A stretch of DNA of 40,151 nucleotides. Origin: a virus. Where the stretch lies: positions 1 to 40,151 of the IMG/VR virus record IMGVR_UViG_3300044618_001287, one strand, 5' to 3'. The notes beneath the pieces are model-generated. The model was not told where the DNA came from. It was given only the letters and a program-made list of their open reading frames with translations, and searched no databases. Positions within the stretch are counted from its first letter, which is position 1, and the number at the start of each line of letters is the position of its first letter. This document shows positions 15,237-22,059 of the stretch, one piece after another. The position numbers were made by a program, and so were the translations under genes.

Positions 15237-15254
15237 GATTCCGATTTGGGAACA
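15237..15254. promoter_or_regulatory. Operator O4 just downstream of P3
   Basis: GATTCC-GATTTG-GGAACA is a fourth copy of the dyad, with no -35 box at the matching distance. It begins about five bases after the predicted P3 start. A protein bound at O3 and O4 could cooperate or loop to shut P3. The spacing between O3 and O4 starts is 31 bases, about three helical turns. Confidence 0.65.
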
Positions 15255-15369
15255 CTCAGCACGGTTGGTCGCGTATACGCAAAGTTTAGTCCCACACGAT
15301 TCTCGTCCGAACGCTTGCCAAGAGACTGAGCGTATGTACACTCCCCCAAAAACAGGAGAAAGGCACCCA

Positions 15370-15621
15370 ATGGACCCACACGAAAACGAGTACGCGGCCG
15401 CCGTCGCCGCAATGCCCGAACACACCATCAGCCCCTCGCTCGCCGACCGGTTCCCGATCGGCAGCGGCGTCACCTATCGCCTCTACGGCTGGCCGCAGAG
15501 CTCGTACGACGACGGCCAGGTGATCGGCCACCACGACGGCAAGGTGCTCTTGGAGACCGTCGACGACATCGTGGAGGTCGACCCGAGGCCGTGGCCGCTG
15601 GGCAACGTGTTGCCCTTCTGA
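15370..15621 (+). CDS. Small acidic early protein
   Basis: This 83-residue protein starts at an ATG with the ribosome site AGGAGAAAGG. It has an acidic N-terminus, then a small beta-barrel-like domain (GSGVTYRLYGW, GQVIGHHDGKVLLET, VDDIVEVDPRPW) resembling SH3-like or KOW-like folds. It is the first gene behind P3. Function is unknown. A longer form starting at ATG 15235 is in frame but would run through O4 and lacks a ribosome site. Confidence 0.6.
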   Translation: MDPHENEYAAAVAAMPEHTISPSLADRFPIGSGVTYRLYGWPQSSYDDGQVIGHHDGKVLLETVDDIVEVDPRPWPLGNVLPF

Positions 15622-15766
15622 CCGCACAGGACCGGCCAGCGGTGGAACCGTTGGTCGGAAGGAGGCGGCCGGAGGCCGCGGAGCAAGGACGCACAGCATT
15701 GCCCGCCGAGCAGGATGCGGAGCGGGTTCCACATTCCAGAACGAAGAACACGAAAGGACACGACAG
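15622..15766. other. Leader between early gene and Sak4 gene
   Basis: These 145 bases hold no convincing gene. They contain a GC-rich hairpin around 15663-15680 (GGCGGCCGGAGGCCGC) and a weak GGTTCC half-site at 15725. The end carries the ribosome site GAAAGGA for the next gene. Confidence 0.4.
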
Positions 15767-16663
15767 ATGGGATTCACAAAGGCAACCAAGGCAGCCGCAA
15801 AACTCAGGGCTGCGATCTTTGGCCCCAGCGGGGCCGGCAAGACTTTCACGAGCCTGCGGGTGGCCTCTGGCCTGGCTGCTGGCGGCACGGTGGCGGTGAT
15901 CGACACCGAGCGTGGATCAGCCAGCAAGTACGCCGACCGGTTCTCGTTCGACGTGCTCGAGCTCACCGACCAGACCATCGACGGCTACGTGGCTGCGATC
16001 GGAGAGGCGGCCAAGGCCGGCTACCCGGTCTTGGTGATCGACTCACTGTCGCACGGCTGGCAGACGCTGCTGGAGGAGGTCGAGAAGCTCGCTAAAGCCA
16101 AGTACCGCGGCAACACGTGGTCGGCCTGGTCGGAGGGCACGCCGCTACAGCGTCGGCTCGTGCAGGCGATCCTGACCTACCCCGGCCACGTCATCGCCAC
16201 GATGCGGTCGAAGACCGAGTGGACAACCGTGGACAACAACGGCCGCAAGACACCCCAGCGTGTCGGCCTGGCCCCCGAGCAGGGCAAGGGCGTTGAGTAC
16301 GAGTTCGACCTGCTGGTCGAGATCTCGACCGAGCACGTCGCCAACGTGATCAAGGACCGCACCGGCAAGTTCCAGGACAAGCTGATCGACAAGCCGGGCG
16401 AAGACTTCGGCCGCGACCTCGCGGCATGGCTGTCGGACGGGCTCGCGGCCCCTGTGGCCGCTGCACCGCAGCCCGCTCGACGCGGCTGGCTGGAGCGTGT
16501 GAACGCGGCCACCACCGTCGAGGAGCTCGGCACCATCGGCGATGAGGCGGACGAGGCCGTGTCGACCGGCGAGCTGTCGCCCACTCAGCGGGCGCGGCTC
16601 GACAAGCAAATCACCATACGCCACCAGCAGATCGAGCCGGAGGTGGCGAATGGCGTGGCATGA
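15767..16663 (+). CDS. Sak4-like AAA/RecA-fold ATPase
   Basis: This 298-residue protein has Walker A GPSGAGKT at residues 19-26, a Walker B-like VLVIDSLS near 90, and an Arg/Gln-rich region after it. This is the compact RecA-fold ATPase (AAA_24 type, Sak4) that phages use with an SSB for single-strand annealing recombination. The C-terminal 60 residues are a separate helical domain. It is followed at once by an SSB-like gene, as expected for Sak4 systems. The ATG at 15767 has the ribosome site AAAGGA. It likely acts in replication-linked recombination. Confidence 0.82.
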   Translation: MGFTKATKAAAKLRAAIFGPSGAGKTFTSLRVASGLAAGGTVAVIDTERGSASKYADRFSFDVLELTDQTIDGYVAAIGEAAKAGYPVLVIDSLSHGWQTLLEEVEKLAKAKYRGNTWSAWSEGTPLQRRLVQAILTYPGHVIATMRSKTEWTTVDNNGRKTPQRVGLAPEQGKGVEYEFDLLVEISTEHVANVIKDRTGKFQDKLIDKPGEDFGRDLAAWLSDGLAAPVAAAPQPARRGWLERVNAATTVEELGTIGDEADEAVSTGELSPTQRARLDKQITIRHQQIEPEVANGVA

Positions 16664-16715
16664 CTCTTGGGCATCGATGAAGCGGAAGAAACCACCACAG
16701 GAGAGGAACGACGAT

Positions 16716-17252
16716 ATGGATATCGAATGGACGATGGACGAGGCGGCGGACGTGCACGGCACCCGGCCCGAGGAGTACGACATCGTGCCGGTCGGTACGC
16801 ACCGGCTGAAGATCGTGTCGGCCGAGGTCGGCCCGAACCAGTGGAAGACGGACGAGACCAACCCGGACGGCATCTGTTTGAAGCTGCGGCTGGAGTTCGA
16901 CGCCACCCACAGGCACATCTACCACGACCTGCCCAAGCACCGCCCGTACATGGGTGCCGAGTTGGCCAAGGCCATCGGGCTCCAAGCCGATGGCAACACG
17001 CTGCGGGTGTCGCCTGAGGCCGTGCTCGGCCAGACGGTTATCGCCATGGTCGAGCACTACACGTCGAAGGCCGGCAAGGTCTCGGCCGTGATCAAGAAGT
17101 ACCTGCCTGGGCCTGCGTCGGCTCCGGCTGCGAAGCCGGCACGGACGCCTGCGGCCAAGGTCAAGGCGGCATCCCCGGCGATCGGCTCGGATGACATCCC
17201 GTTCCTGTGGCTCGTGCCGCTTCTGGTGGCGCTGATCGGCGGTGCCGCATGA
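16716..17252 (+). CDS. SSB-like/DUF669-type DNA-binding protein
   Basis: The protein is 178 residues from the ATG at 16716, chosen for the ribosome site GGAGAGG nine bases upstream. It contains YDIVPVGTHRLKIVSAEV, an OB-fold-like core (ICLKLRLEFDATHRHIYHDL) and a long Ala/Pro/Lys linker from residue about 130. The last residues are DDIPF followed by a hydrophobic run; a C-terminal DDIPF is the classic SSB tip, but here 16 mostly hydrophobic residues follow it. It pairs with the Sak4 gene. Binding to single-stranded DNA is inferred. Confidence 0.72.
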   Translation: MDIEWTMDEAADVHGTRPEEYDIVPVGTHRLKIVSAEVGPNQWKTDETNPDGICLKLRLEFDATHRHIYHDLPKHRPYMGAELAKAIGLQADGNTLRVSPEAVLGQTVIAMVEHYTSKAGKVSAVIKKYLPGPASAPAAKPARTPAAKVKAASPAIGSDDIPFLWLVPLLVALIGGAA

Positions 17253-17524
17253 CGCAACTCTATCGAGCTACGGTCGGCGATGTGCAGGTGGGAAAAGACG
17301 GACTGCCCTACTACGTCCAGCAGGGCGAGCCGCACACGATCGACGCGACACCGATGGTCCGGCTTGCTCACGGCGTGCTGGTGCCAGCGGCTGGATGGCA
17401 CGCCGAATACGGCGATGCCGTCCTAGAGGCGGCGCAGCGGATCGAGGTGCTCGGGCACCGTCTGCTCGCCCAGGCAGACAGGCTGCGCGTCGAGGCGTTT
17501 TCGAAGGCGAAGGTGACGCTATGA
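17249..17524 (+). CDS. Hypothetical early protein, 91 aa
   Basis: ATG overlaps the previous stop (ATGA). The N-terminal half is beta-rich with Gly and aromatic residues (VGDVQVGKDGLPYYVQQGEP), and the C-terminal half is a helix (DAVLEAAQRIEVLGHRLLAQ). The stop overlaps the next ATG in the same way. It is part of the replication operon; no family was recognised. Confidence 0.6.
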   Translation: MTQLYRATVGDVQVGKDGLPYYVQQGEPHTIDATPMVRLAHGVLVPAAGWHAEYGDAVLEAAQRIEVLGHRLLAQADRLRVEAFSKAKVTL

Positions 17525-17754
17525 GCCGAGACACGGACGACATGCACTTCGACCGGCTGGAGCGAGAGGCAGACATCCTTGTGCATCTCTACTACGACGA
17601 CGAGGAGATGCCAATCGTTGAGCCGTGCCGCGTGCCAACGCCTTGCACGGTGCCGATCAAGCCCGGCAGCCAGCACGCCCAGGCGGCGCTCAAGGCCGGC
17701 TGCGACGACGAGTACAGCGATCGGATGAGAAGCCGCTACGGCGGCGAGTGGTAG
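17521..17754 (+). CDS. Hypothetical acidic early protein, 77 aa
   Basis: ATG overlaps the previous stop. The protein is acidic at the N-terminus (DTDDMHFDRLEREADILVHL), has a central Pro/Cys segment (PCRVPTPCTVP) and an acidic-to-basic C-terminus. It is a small soluble protein in the replication operon, perhaps an inhibitor or adaptor. Function unknown. Confidence 0.55.
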   Translation: MSRDTDDMHFDRLEREADILVHLYYDDEEMPIVEPCRVPTPCTVPIKPGSQHAQAALKAGCDDEYSDRMRSRYGGEW

Positions 17755-17798
17755 GTGGGCGCGTTGCCCTGGTTCGGTGGTTCCAAGGAGGGATCGAA

Positions 17799-18113
17799 AT
17801 GAGATTCGCAATGTTGATGGTTTGTGTGCTGTCGTGTTGTGCTGCCACGGCCAAGGCCGAGCAGGTGATCACGGTAACGACGATCGTTTCGGCGCAGCAG
17901 CAGGCCGAGGAGAACGCCCGTACCGGGCGGCTCGCTCACTGCCGCGTGCTGAACGGCCGGCGTGAGGGTGTGGGTTACTCCTCGAGCTCGGCCCGGCAGG
18001 CGCTGGAGTCGTGTTGTTTCTTTCGCGAGGCCCAGCGTGGCCGCTACCGGATCGTGGAACAGGGCGTGGCCCGCGGGCCTCGCGGGTGGTTCGCGGTCAT
18101 CCGGTACGAGTGA
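17799..18113 (+). CDS. Secreted Cys-Cys protein of planctomycete type
   Basis: This 104-residue protein has an N-terminal signal peptide (FAMLMVCVLSCCAATAKA, likely cleaved after AKA). The mature part contains H-C-R, then GVGYSSSSARQALESCCF, followed by IVEQGVARGPRGWFAVIRY. I recall small secreted proteins with this EGVG-S-CC-RG-GW pattern being abundant in Planctomycetota genomes, which is part of the host inference. The ATG has a strong AAGGAGG ribosome site. It could modify the host surface or act against superinfection; its presence in a replication operon is odd for a structural gene. Confidence 0.6.
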   Translation: MRFAMLMVCVLSCCAATAKAEQVITVTTIVSAQQQAEENARTGRLAHCRVLNGRREGVGYSSSSARQALESCCFFREAQRGRYRIVEQGVARGPRGWFAVIRYE

Positions 18114-18275
18114 ACGACGGACCGGCCCGCCCTGGCCGCAGCGGCGTCTGCATCCGCCTCATGGGTCGTTCCGCGGGAGTATCGAACCGACCACCGCAGT
18201 TCGGGCTGGGAAGCCTTCCCCGGTGACCGATCCGCCTGCCCGGCGTAACCGGGCCAATTCACGACGAGGTCAGAC
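18114..18275. other. Intergenic stretch with a small hairpin
   Basis: These 162 bases do not contain a convincing gene. The hairpin CCCGG-cgtaa-CCGGG at 18239-18253 precedes the HTH gene. No T-run or promoter of the P1-P3 type is seen. Confidence 0.35.
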
Positions 18276-18413
18276 ATGCCAATGGAAAAGAAAGTCTCAC
18301 GCGAGCGGGTGCGGCAGCTGCTGGAGCAGGGCTGTACCAACAAGCAGGTGGCCATCCGCCTTGGCGTGAGCAGGTCGGTGATCTGCACCATCGCAAAGGA
18401 GCTCGGCAAGTGA
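18276..18413 (+). CDS. 45-aa helix-turn-helix protein
   Basis: The ATG at 18276 has ACGAGGT upstream. The product MPMEKKVSRERVRQLLEQGC continues TNKQVAIRLGVSRSVICTI and ends KELGK. It is a single three-helix HTH of the resolvase/homeodomain type, long enough to bind DNA on its own or as a dimer. The stop overlaps the GTG of the next gene. It is a likely regulator of the downstream methyltransferase operon or an accessory replication factor. Confidence 0.65.
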   Translation: MPMEKKVSRERVRQLLEQGCTNKQVAIRLGVSRSVICTIAKELGK

Positions 18414-18736
18414 TCAGACCGCACTACATCACGCCGCCGATTGAAGAGGCGCTGCCGCTGTTTGCGGCTGCCAGGGCGTCCGACCCGCCGACTTCGCACG
18501 AGGCGGCCAAGCGGGCTCCGCTTGTTGGGCACTGCCGCCTTGTGCTCGATGCCCTGGCCGCCGGGCCAGCCGGCCAGACGGAGATCGCCAGGCGGTGCGG
18601 CCTTCTGCCGCACGAGGTCAACAAGCGGCTGTCGGATCTGAAGCGGCACCGGCTGGCGGAGCCGACAGGCCGGAGGGCGAACGGTGGGACGGAGCGGGAA
18701 TGGACACGAAAGGAAAACAACAATGACTGTTTGTGA
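18410..18736 (+). CDS. Winged-helix DNA-binding protein
   Basis: This 108-residue protein starts at GTG in a GTGA overlap. After an N-terminal segment (FAAARASDPPTSHEAAKRA) typical of phage proteins that precede winged helices, it has a helix-turn-helix (VLDALAAGPAGQTEIARRCG, then HEVNKRLSDLKRHRLAEPTG) like MarR or Rep-type winged helices. The C-terminus is charged and overlaps the next gene by 14 bases. It probably binds DNA in replication or regulation. Confidence 0.65.
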   Translation: MIRPHYITPPIEEALPLFAAARASDPPTSHEAAKRAPLVGHCRLVLDALAAGPAGQTEIARRCGLLPHEVNKRLSDLKRHRLAEPTGRRANGGTEREWTRKENNNDCL

Positions 18737-20132
18737 ATTGCTTTGGAAGAACCACCCAGCCGCAGATGCGTTCCCAATGATGGACGCCGCTCGCCTAGAG
18801 GAACTGAAGGCTGACATCGCGGCGAACGGCCAGCGCGAGCCGATCACGCTGTGTGACGGAATGATCCTTGACGGCCGGAACCGCTACAGGGCCTGCCTGG
18901 AGGCCGGCGTTGAGCCAGTAACGCGGGAGTTTGACGGCGACCCATGGGCGTTCGCCTGGTCGCTGAACGGGGCGCGGCGTGACCTTGAGGACGTTCGGCG
19001 AGCGCTGATCAAGCTGGAGTGCGACAAAGGCTCGGCCAAGTGGGCGGCAAAGTTGGCCAAGATCGCGCAGGATGGCCGCGAGAAGATGGCGGCCGCGAAG
19101 TCTGGAAACAAGAACGCTGCCAAGGTGAAAACAACGGTGGATCACAGTGATCCACCGTTGAAATCTGGGAAGAAGCACGTTACCCGCGAGGCCCGCGCTG
19201 CCGAGGCCAAGGTTTCGCCGGCGACGATGGGTCGCGCTGAGCAAATCGCAAAGCGGCCGGACCTCGCGAGGAAAGTGATTCACGGCGAGATCAAGCCTGC
19301 CGAGGCCCTGCGAGAGATTCGCAGCGAGAAGCGCCGCCAGGAGCTCGAGGAGGCTGCGGCAAAGGCTGCCGCCGAGCGTCACGAATCGCATCGGCCGAAG
19401 TGGTCGATTATCAACGGCGACGTGATCCAAGGGCTTGAGTCTGTTCGCGACGAGCACGGACCCGCCAGGCTCATCTTTACCGACCCGCCATACAACATCG
19501 GCATTGACTACGGCGACGGTGAGCAAGCCGACAGGCTGTCTGACTCCGCCTACATGAAGTGGGTGCGGCAGTGGTTCGCACTGTGCTGGGACTGCCTGAC
19601 CGATGACGGCTCGCTGTGGGTAATGATTGGCGACGAGTACGCCGCTGAGTACGCCGTCGAACTCAAGGCCACCGGGTACACGGTTCGCTCGTGGATCAAG
19701 TGGTACGAGACGTTCGGCGTGAACTGCGCGAATAAGTTCAACCGTACCAGCCGGCACATTTTCTATGCCGTCAAAGACCCGGCAGCGTTCGTGTTCAATC
19801 CCGAGGCAGTGACTCGCCCCAGCGACAGGCAGACCAAGTACGGCGACAGCCGCGCGTCAGCCGGCGGGAAGATTTGGGATGACGTGTGGCAAATCCCGCG
19901 GCTGACCGGCACCTGTTCCGAGCGGATCCCCGACTTCCCGACGCAGCTGCCGTTGGCCCTGGTCGAACCGATCGTGCTTTGCGCGTCGATGCCAGGCGAC
20001 CTTGTCGTTGATCCATTCAACGGAAGCGGAACAACTGGAGTGGCCTGCGTGCGAAACGGCCGTAAGTACGTCGGAATTGAGAAGAGCGAAGTGTTCGCAG
20101 ACATGGCAACCAAGAGGATAACGGCATCATGA
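18723..20132 (+). CDS. ParB-like nuclease domain fused to DNA methyltransferase
   Basis: This 469-residue protein starts at the ATG with the ribosome site AAAGGA. Residues about 15-75 form a ParB/Srx-like domain (LEELKADIAANGQREPITLC, MILDGRNRYRACLEAG). A charged linker follows (about 90-220). The C-terminal half is a beta-class N4/N6 DNA methyltransferase, with TDPPYNIG (motif IV) near residue 255 and FNGSGTTGVA (motif I) near 435, in that order. The fusion is common in phages and mobile elements. It likely methylates phage DNA against host restriction. Target sequence unknown. Confidence 0.85.
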   Translation: MTVCELLWKNHPAADAFPMMDAARLEELKADIAANGQREPITLCDGMILDGRNRYRACLEAGVEPVTREFDGDPWAFAWSLNGARRDLEDVRRALIKLECDKGSAKWAAKLAKIAQDGREKMAAAKSGNKNAAKVKTTVDHSDPPLKSGKKHVTREARAAEAKVSPATMGRAEQIAKRPDLARKVIHGEIKPAEALREIRSEKRRQELEEAAAKAAAERHESHRPKWSIINGDVIQGLESVRDEHGPARLIFTDPPYNIGIDYGDGEQADRLSDSAYMKWVRQWFALCWDCLTDDGSLWVMIGDEYAAEYAVELKATGYTVRSWIKWYETFGVNCANKFNRTSRHIFYAVKDPAAFVFNPEAVTRPSDRQTKYGDSRASAGGKIWDDVWQIPRLTGTCSERIPDFPTQLPLALVEPIVLCASMPGDLVVDPFNGSGTTGVACVRNGRKYVGIEKSEVFADMATKRITAS

Positions 20133-20587
20133 CTTTCGACGAACTCAAGCTGTGCATGGCAATTCACAGGGCAAACCTTGGTGGTAAGGACAGAACTCGC
20201 ACTGGAGACCGCCATAAGGCAGTCGGTCAAGTCTTCTGGAATTGGCTGCACCTGTTCGGAGACAGCCGTTTTCCGTGGTCGATAGACGACGTTCTTCATT
20301 GGTCAATGCAGTACCGCAAGAGCAGACAAAGCAGAATGAAAGTCCAGATCGCACTAGCTCATGGCGAGACATGCTACTTCCGCAACCGCGGAAAGGGGCC
20401 ATGTTGCGATAGCGCAGAGTGGGGACACATCGTTCCTCGCTGCCGTGGTGGCGCTGACACTGTCGAGAACGGGCAGATTGAGTGCCGTGCTCACAATCAC
20501 CAGCGCGGCGTAAACGGCAACGTCATGACTATCGAAGAGTACGTCGCCAGCCCGCTGTCGACTGATCGACAGGCAATGATCGTTTAA
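20129..20587 (+). CDS. HNH endonuclease-like protein
   Basis: This 152-residue protein overlaps the methyltransferase stop (ATGA). The HNH core reads C-C-D-S-A-E-W-GHIVPRC, then GGADTVENGQ and CRAHNHQRG, with Cys, His and Asn at the expected places. The N-terminal 90 residues are helical and aromatic-rich, likely for DNA binding. The gene is more AT-rich than the surrounding operon, suggesting separate acquisition. It could be a free-standing homing nuclease or a restriction partner of the methyltransferase. Confidence 0.75.
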   Translation: MTFDELKLCMAIHRANLGGKDRTRTGDRHKAVGQVFWNWLHLFGDSRFPWSIDDVLHWSMQYRKSRQSRMKVQIALAHGETCYFRNRGKGPCCDSAEWGHIVPRCRGGADTVENGQIECRAHNHQRGVNGNVMTIEEYVASPLSTDRQAMIV

Positions 20588-20598
20588 GGAGGCCAGGG

Positions 20599-21405
20599 AT
20601 GGCCGGTAGTTGGTTCCCATTCTTCGGACGCGATTTCCTTGCCGCCACCCTCGGGTGGTCGGCCGAGGAGCGTGGCCACTACATGATCCTGCTGGTTGCC
20701 CAGTGGGAGCAGGACGGCCTGCCGAAGGACATGAAACGGCTGGAGCTGATCTCCCCAGGGGTCGGCAAGTGCTGGAAGACCCTTGAGCACAAGTTCCCGC
20801 CGGGCGTCGGCGGGAAGCTACGGAACGTCCGCCTCGAGCACGAGCGGCACCTGTCCCACGAACGGAGCGAGCGGGCTCGTCAGTCTGCCTCCGCAAGGTG
20901 GTCAAACAGGAACGCCGGCAAGGTGCCCGATGGCGATAACTCGGCCGAATCCGGCGATCCCGGATGCGGCGAGCAATGCGACGGCATATGCGACCGCATA
21001 TGCGGCAGCACATGCTCGGACGATGCTTCCATGACCATGTCTTATTCTCCTCCTCCTCCTCCCCCGCCTCCGGCTGGATTGGATGAGGAAACAGGCAGGG
21101 CATGGGGCCAGCTACGGGACGCCTGGAACGCCGCCTGGGGCGAGAAGCGGCAGTGGAGGTCCACGGAGCCACCACCGGAGGCGATCGACCGTCTGAGCGA
21201 GCCTGGATGGCTCCAGGAAGCGATCACGGCGATCCCTGAGATCAAGAAGGGCGCCTGCTCCGGGTTCAAGACGCCGCCGACGCTGCGCCAGTTCTGCCAG
21301 CGCGACCCGGAGCGTGGGTCGTTCGTCGCGCGGATGCTCGGTGGCGAGTTCACAGACACGGCCCGCGGCCACAAGGCCCGAGCACACCAGGAGGTCACCA
21401 CATGA
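20599..21405 (+). CDS. DUF1376-type replication initiator-like protein
   Basis: This 268-residue protein has an N-terminal DUF1376 domain (WFPFFGRDFLAATLGWSAEE, then HYMILLVAQWEQDGLP), usual in phage replication initiators of the lambda O/DnaD-adjacent type. The middle (about residues 110-160) is a low-complexity linker, CGEQCDGICDRICGSTC followed by SDD and then eight prolines; its DNA is a 12-bp repeat array (20960-21019). The C-terminal part contains W-G-Q-L-R and a helical domain with WLQEAITAIPEIKK. The ribosome site is AAGGAGG. It is the likely origin-recognition protein and may bind its own coding sequence. Confidence 0.75.
   Translation: MAGSWFPFFGRDFLAATLGWSAEERGHYMILLVAQWEQDGLPKDMKRLELISPGVGKCWKTLEHKFPPGVGGKLRNVRLEHERHLSHERSERARQSASARWSNRNAGKVPDGDNSAESGDPGCGEQCDGICDRICGSTCSDDASMTMSYSPPPPPPPPAGLDEETGRAWGQLRDAWNAAWGEKRQWRSTEPPPEAIDRLSEPGWLQEAITAIPEIKKGACSGFKTPPTLRQFCQRDPERGSFVARMLGGEFTDTARGHKARAHQEVTT
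20960..21019 (+). repeat. 12-bp repeat array inside the initiator gene (iteron candidate)
   Basis: GCATATGCG occurs at 20984-20992 and 20996-21004. Degenerate copies flank it in 12-bp phase: CCGGATGCGG at 20960, AGCAATGCG at 20972, GCACATGCT at 21008. A pyrimidine tract (21041-21070) follows. Lambda places its origin iterons inside gene O in the same way. Alternatively the array only encodes the Cys-x3 repeats of the linker. Confidence 0.5.
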
Positions 21406-21626
21406 CCATGCCCTCCGAACGCACTGCCGCGATCGTATGGACCCGTGCGTTCCTGGTCCGGCTGTCGAGCCCCTACATGCCGGACGGGTGTAAACGCATC
21501 CCGGCCGCCGTCAGGCAGGAGGCCCGGCGGCTGCTGAAGCACTACCCGCACGCGTTCGACCTGGCCCAGGGCGACTCGCTGTGCCAGGAGACTGCCACGA
21601 AATTGTTGGACGAGGTGACACCATGA
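21402..21626 (+). CDS. BPSL0761-like small protein
   Basis: This 74-residue protein begins TMPSERTAAIVWTRAFLVRL and continues IPAAVRQEARRLLKHYP. The opening TMPSERT-x-A-x-x-x-TR-x-FL and the REARRLLKHYP helix are the signature of the BPSL0761 family, small helical proteins of unknown function found in bacteria and phages. Stop-start overlaps on both sides (ATGA) place it in the initiator-LexA-clamp operon. Confidence 0.65.
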   Translation: MTMPSERTAAIVWTRAFLVRLSSPYMPDGCKRIPAAVRQEARRLLKHYPHAFDLAQGDSLCQETATKLLDEVTP

Positions 21627-21862
21627 CGCAGGAGCAGCAGATGACCACGTCAGAAAAGACCCCGCTCACGGCGAGGCAACAGGAAGTCTACGAGTTCATC
21701 GTGGCTAACATCGAGCTTTATTCGCCAACCGTGCGGGAGATCGCCAAGGCGTTGTCGATCAAATCGCCGCACGGCGTGACGCAGCACCTTGACGCCCTGG
21801 AGAAAAAGGGCTGGATCAGCCGCAAGCCGCACGCGGTGCGGGGGATCAAGGTGAACGCATGA
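21623..21862 (+). CDS. LexA-type DNA-binding domain without peptidase
   Basis: This 79-residue protein matches the N-terminal winged helix of LexA through its length: LTARQQEVYEFI, SPTVREIAKAL, GVTQHLDALEKKGWI and the wing ending in RGIKV. The usual Ala-Gly cleavage site and Ser/Lys peptidase domain are absent, because the gene stops where the linker would begin. A free LexA domain could bind host SOS boxes or phage operators without being cleaved after DNA damage. It lies next to the sliding-clamp gene, so effects on SOS timing are plausible. Confidence 0.8.
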   Translation: MTQEQQMTTSEKTPLTARQQEVYEFIVANIELYSPTVREIAKALSIKSPHGVTQHLDALEKKGWISRKPHAVRGIKVNA

Positions 21863-22059
21863 GTATCGAACACGCGGTGTTTCTGGCAACGGGTGTGCTG
21901 GTCAACGGATTGACTTTTGCCCTCGGCATCGCCGTGGGCGTTTCCCTCAAGCGAAAGGATTCTCCACATGGTTACGACTTCCAAAAATCGCAATGGCATC
22001 GTGTTGAGCGTCGCGGCGTTCAAGGCGGCATTATCGACCGTGAAAAGCGCGGTGATTGA
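21859..22059 (+). CDS. Small membrane protein overlapping the clamp gene
   Basis: The ATG overlaps the LexA-like stop (ATGA). The 66-residue product has one hydrophobic span (HAVFLATGVLVNGLTFALGI, continuing AVGVSLK) and a basic cytoplasmic tail. It overlaps the clamp gene by 92 bases in another frame, which makes the tail part uncertain. Translation coupling and the clean hydrophobic segment support it as a real but minor gene. Confidence 0.5.
   Translation: MSIEHAVFLATGVLVNGLTFALGIAVGVSLKRKDSPHGYDFQKSQWHRVERRGVQGGIIDREKRGD

Noticed and set aside
15725-15742. Fifth GGTTCC operator-like site before the Sak4 gene
   Set aside because: Only one half-site matches; the second half and any promoter boxes are missing.
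18114-18275. tRNA-like fold or small gene
   Set aside because: A GTTCGGGC stretch recalls a T-arm, but no acceptor stem or anticodon arm can be built, and open frames here are shadows.
21041-21070. Polypyrimidine/proline tract as a transcription terminator or CRISPR-like repeat
   Set aside because: It simply encodes eight prolines in the initiator linker; no stem or spaced repeats of CRISPR size exist.
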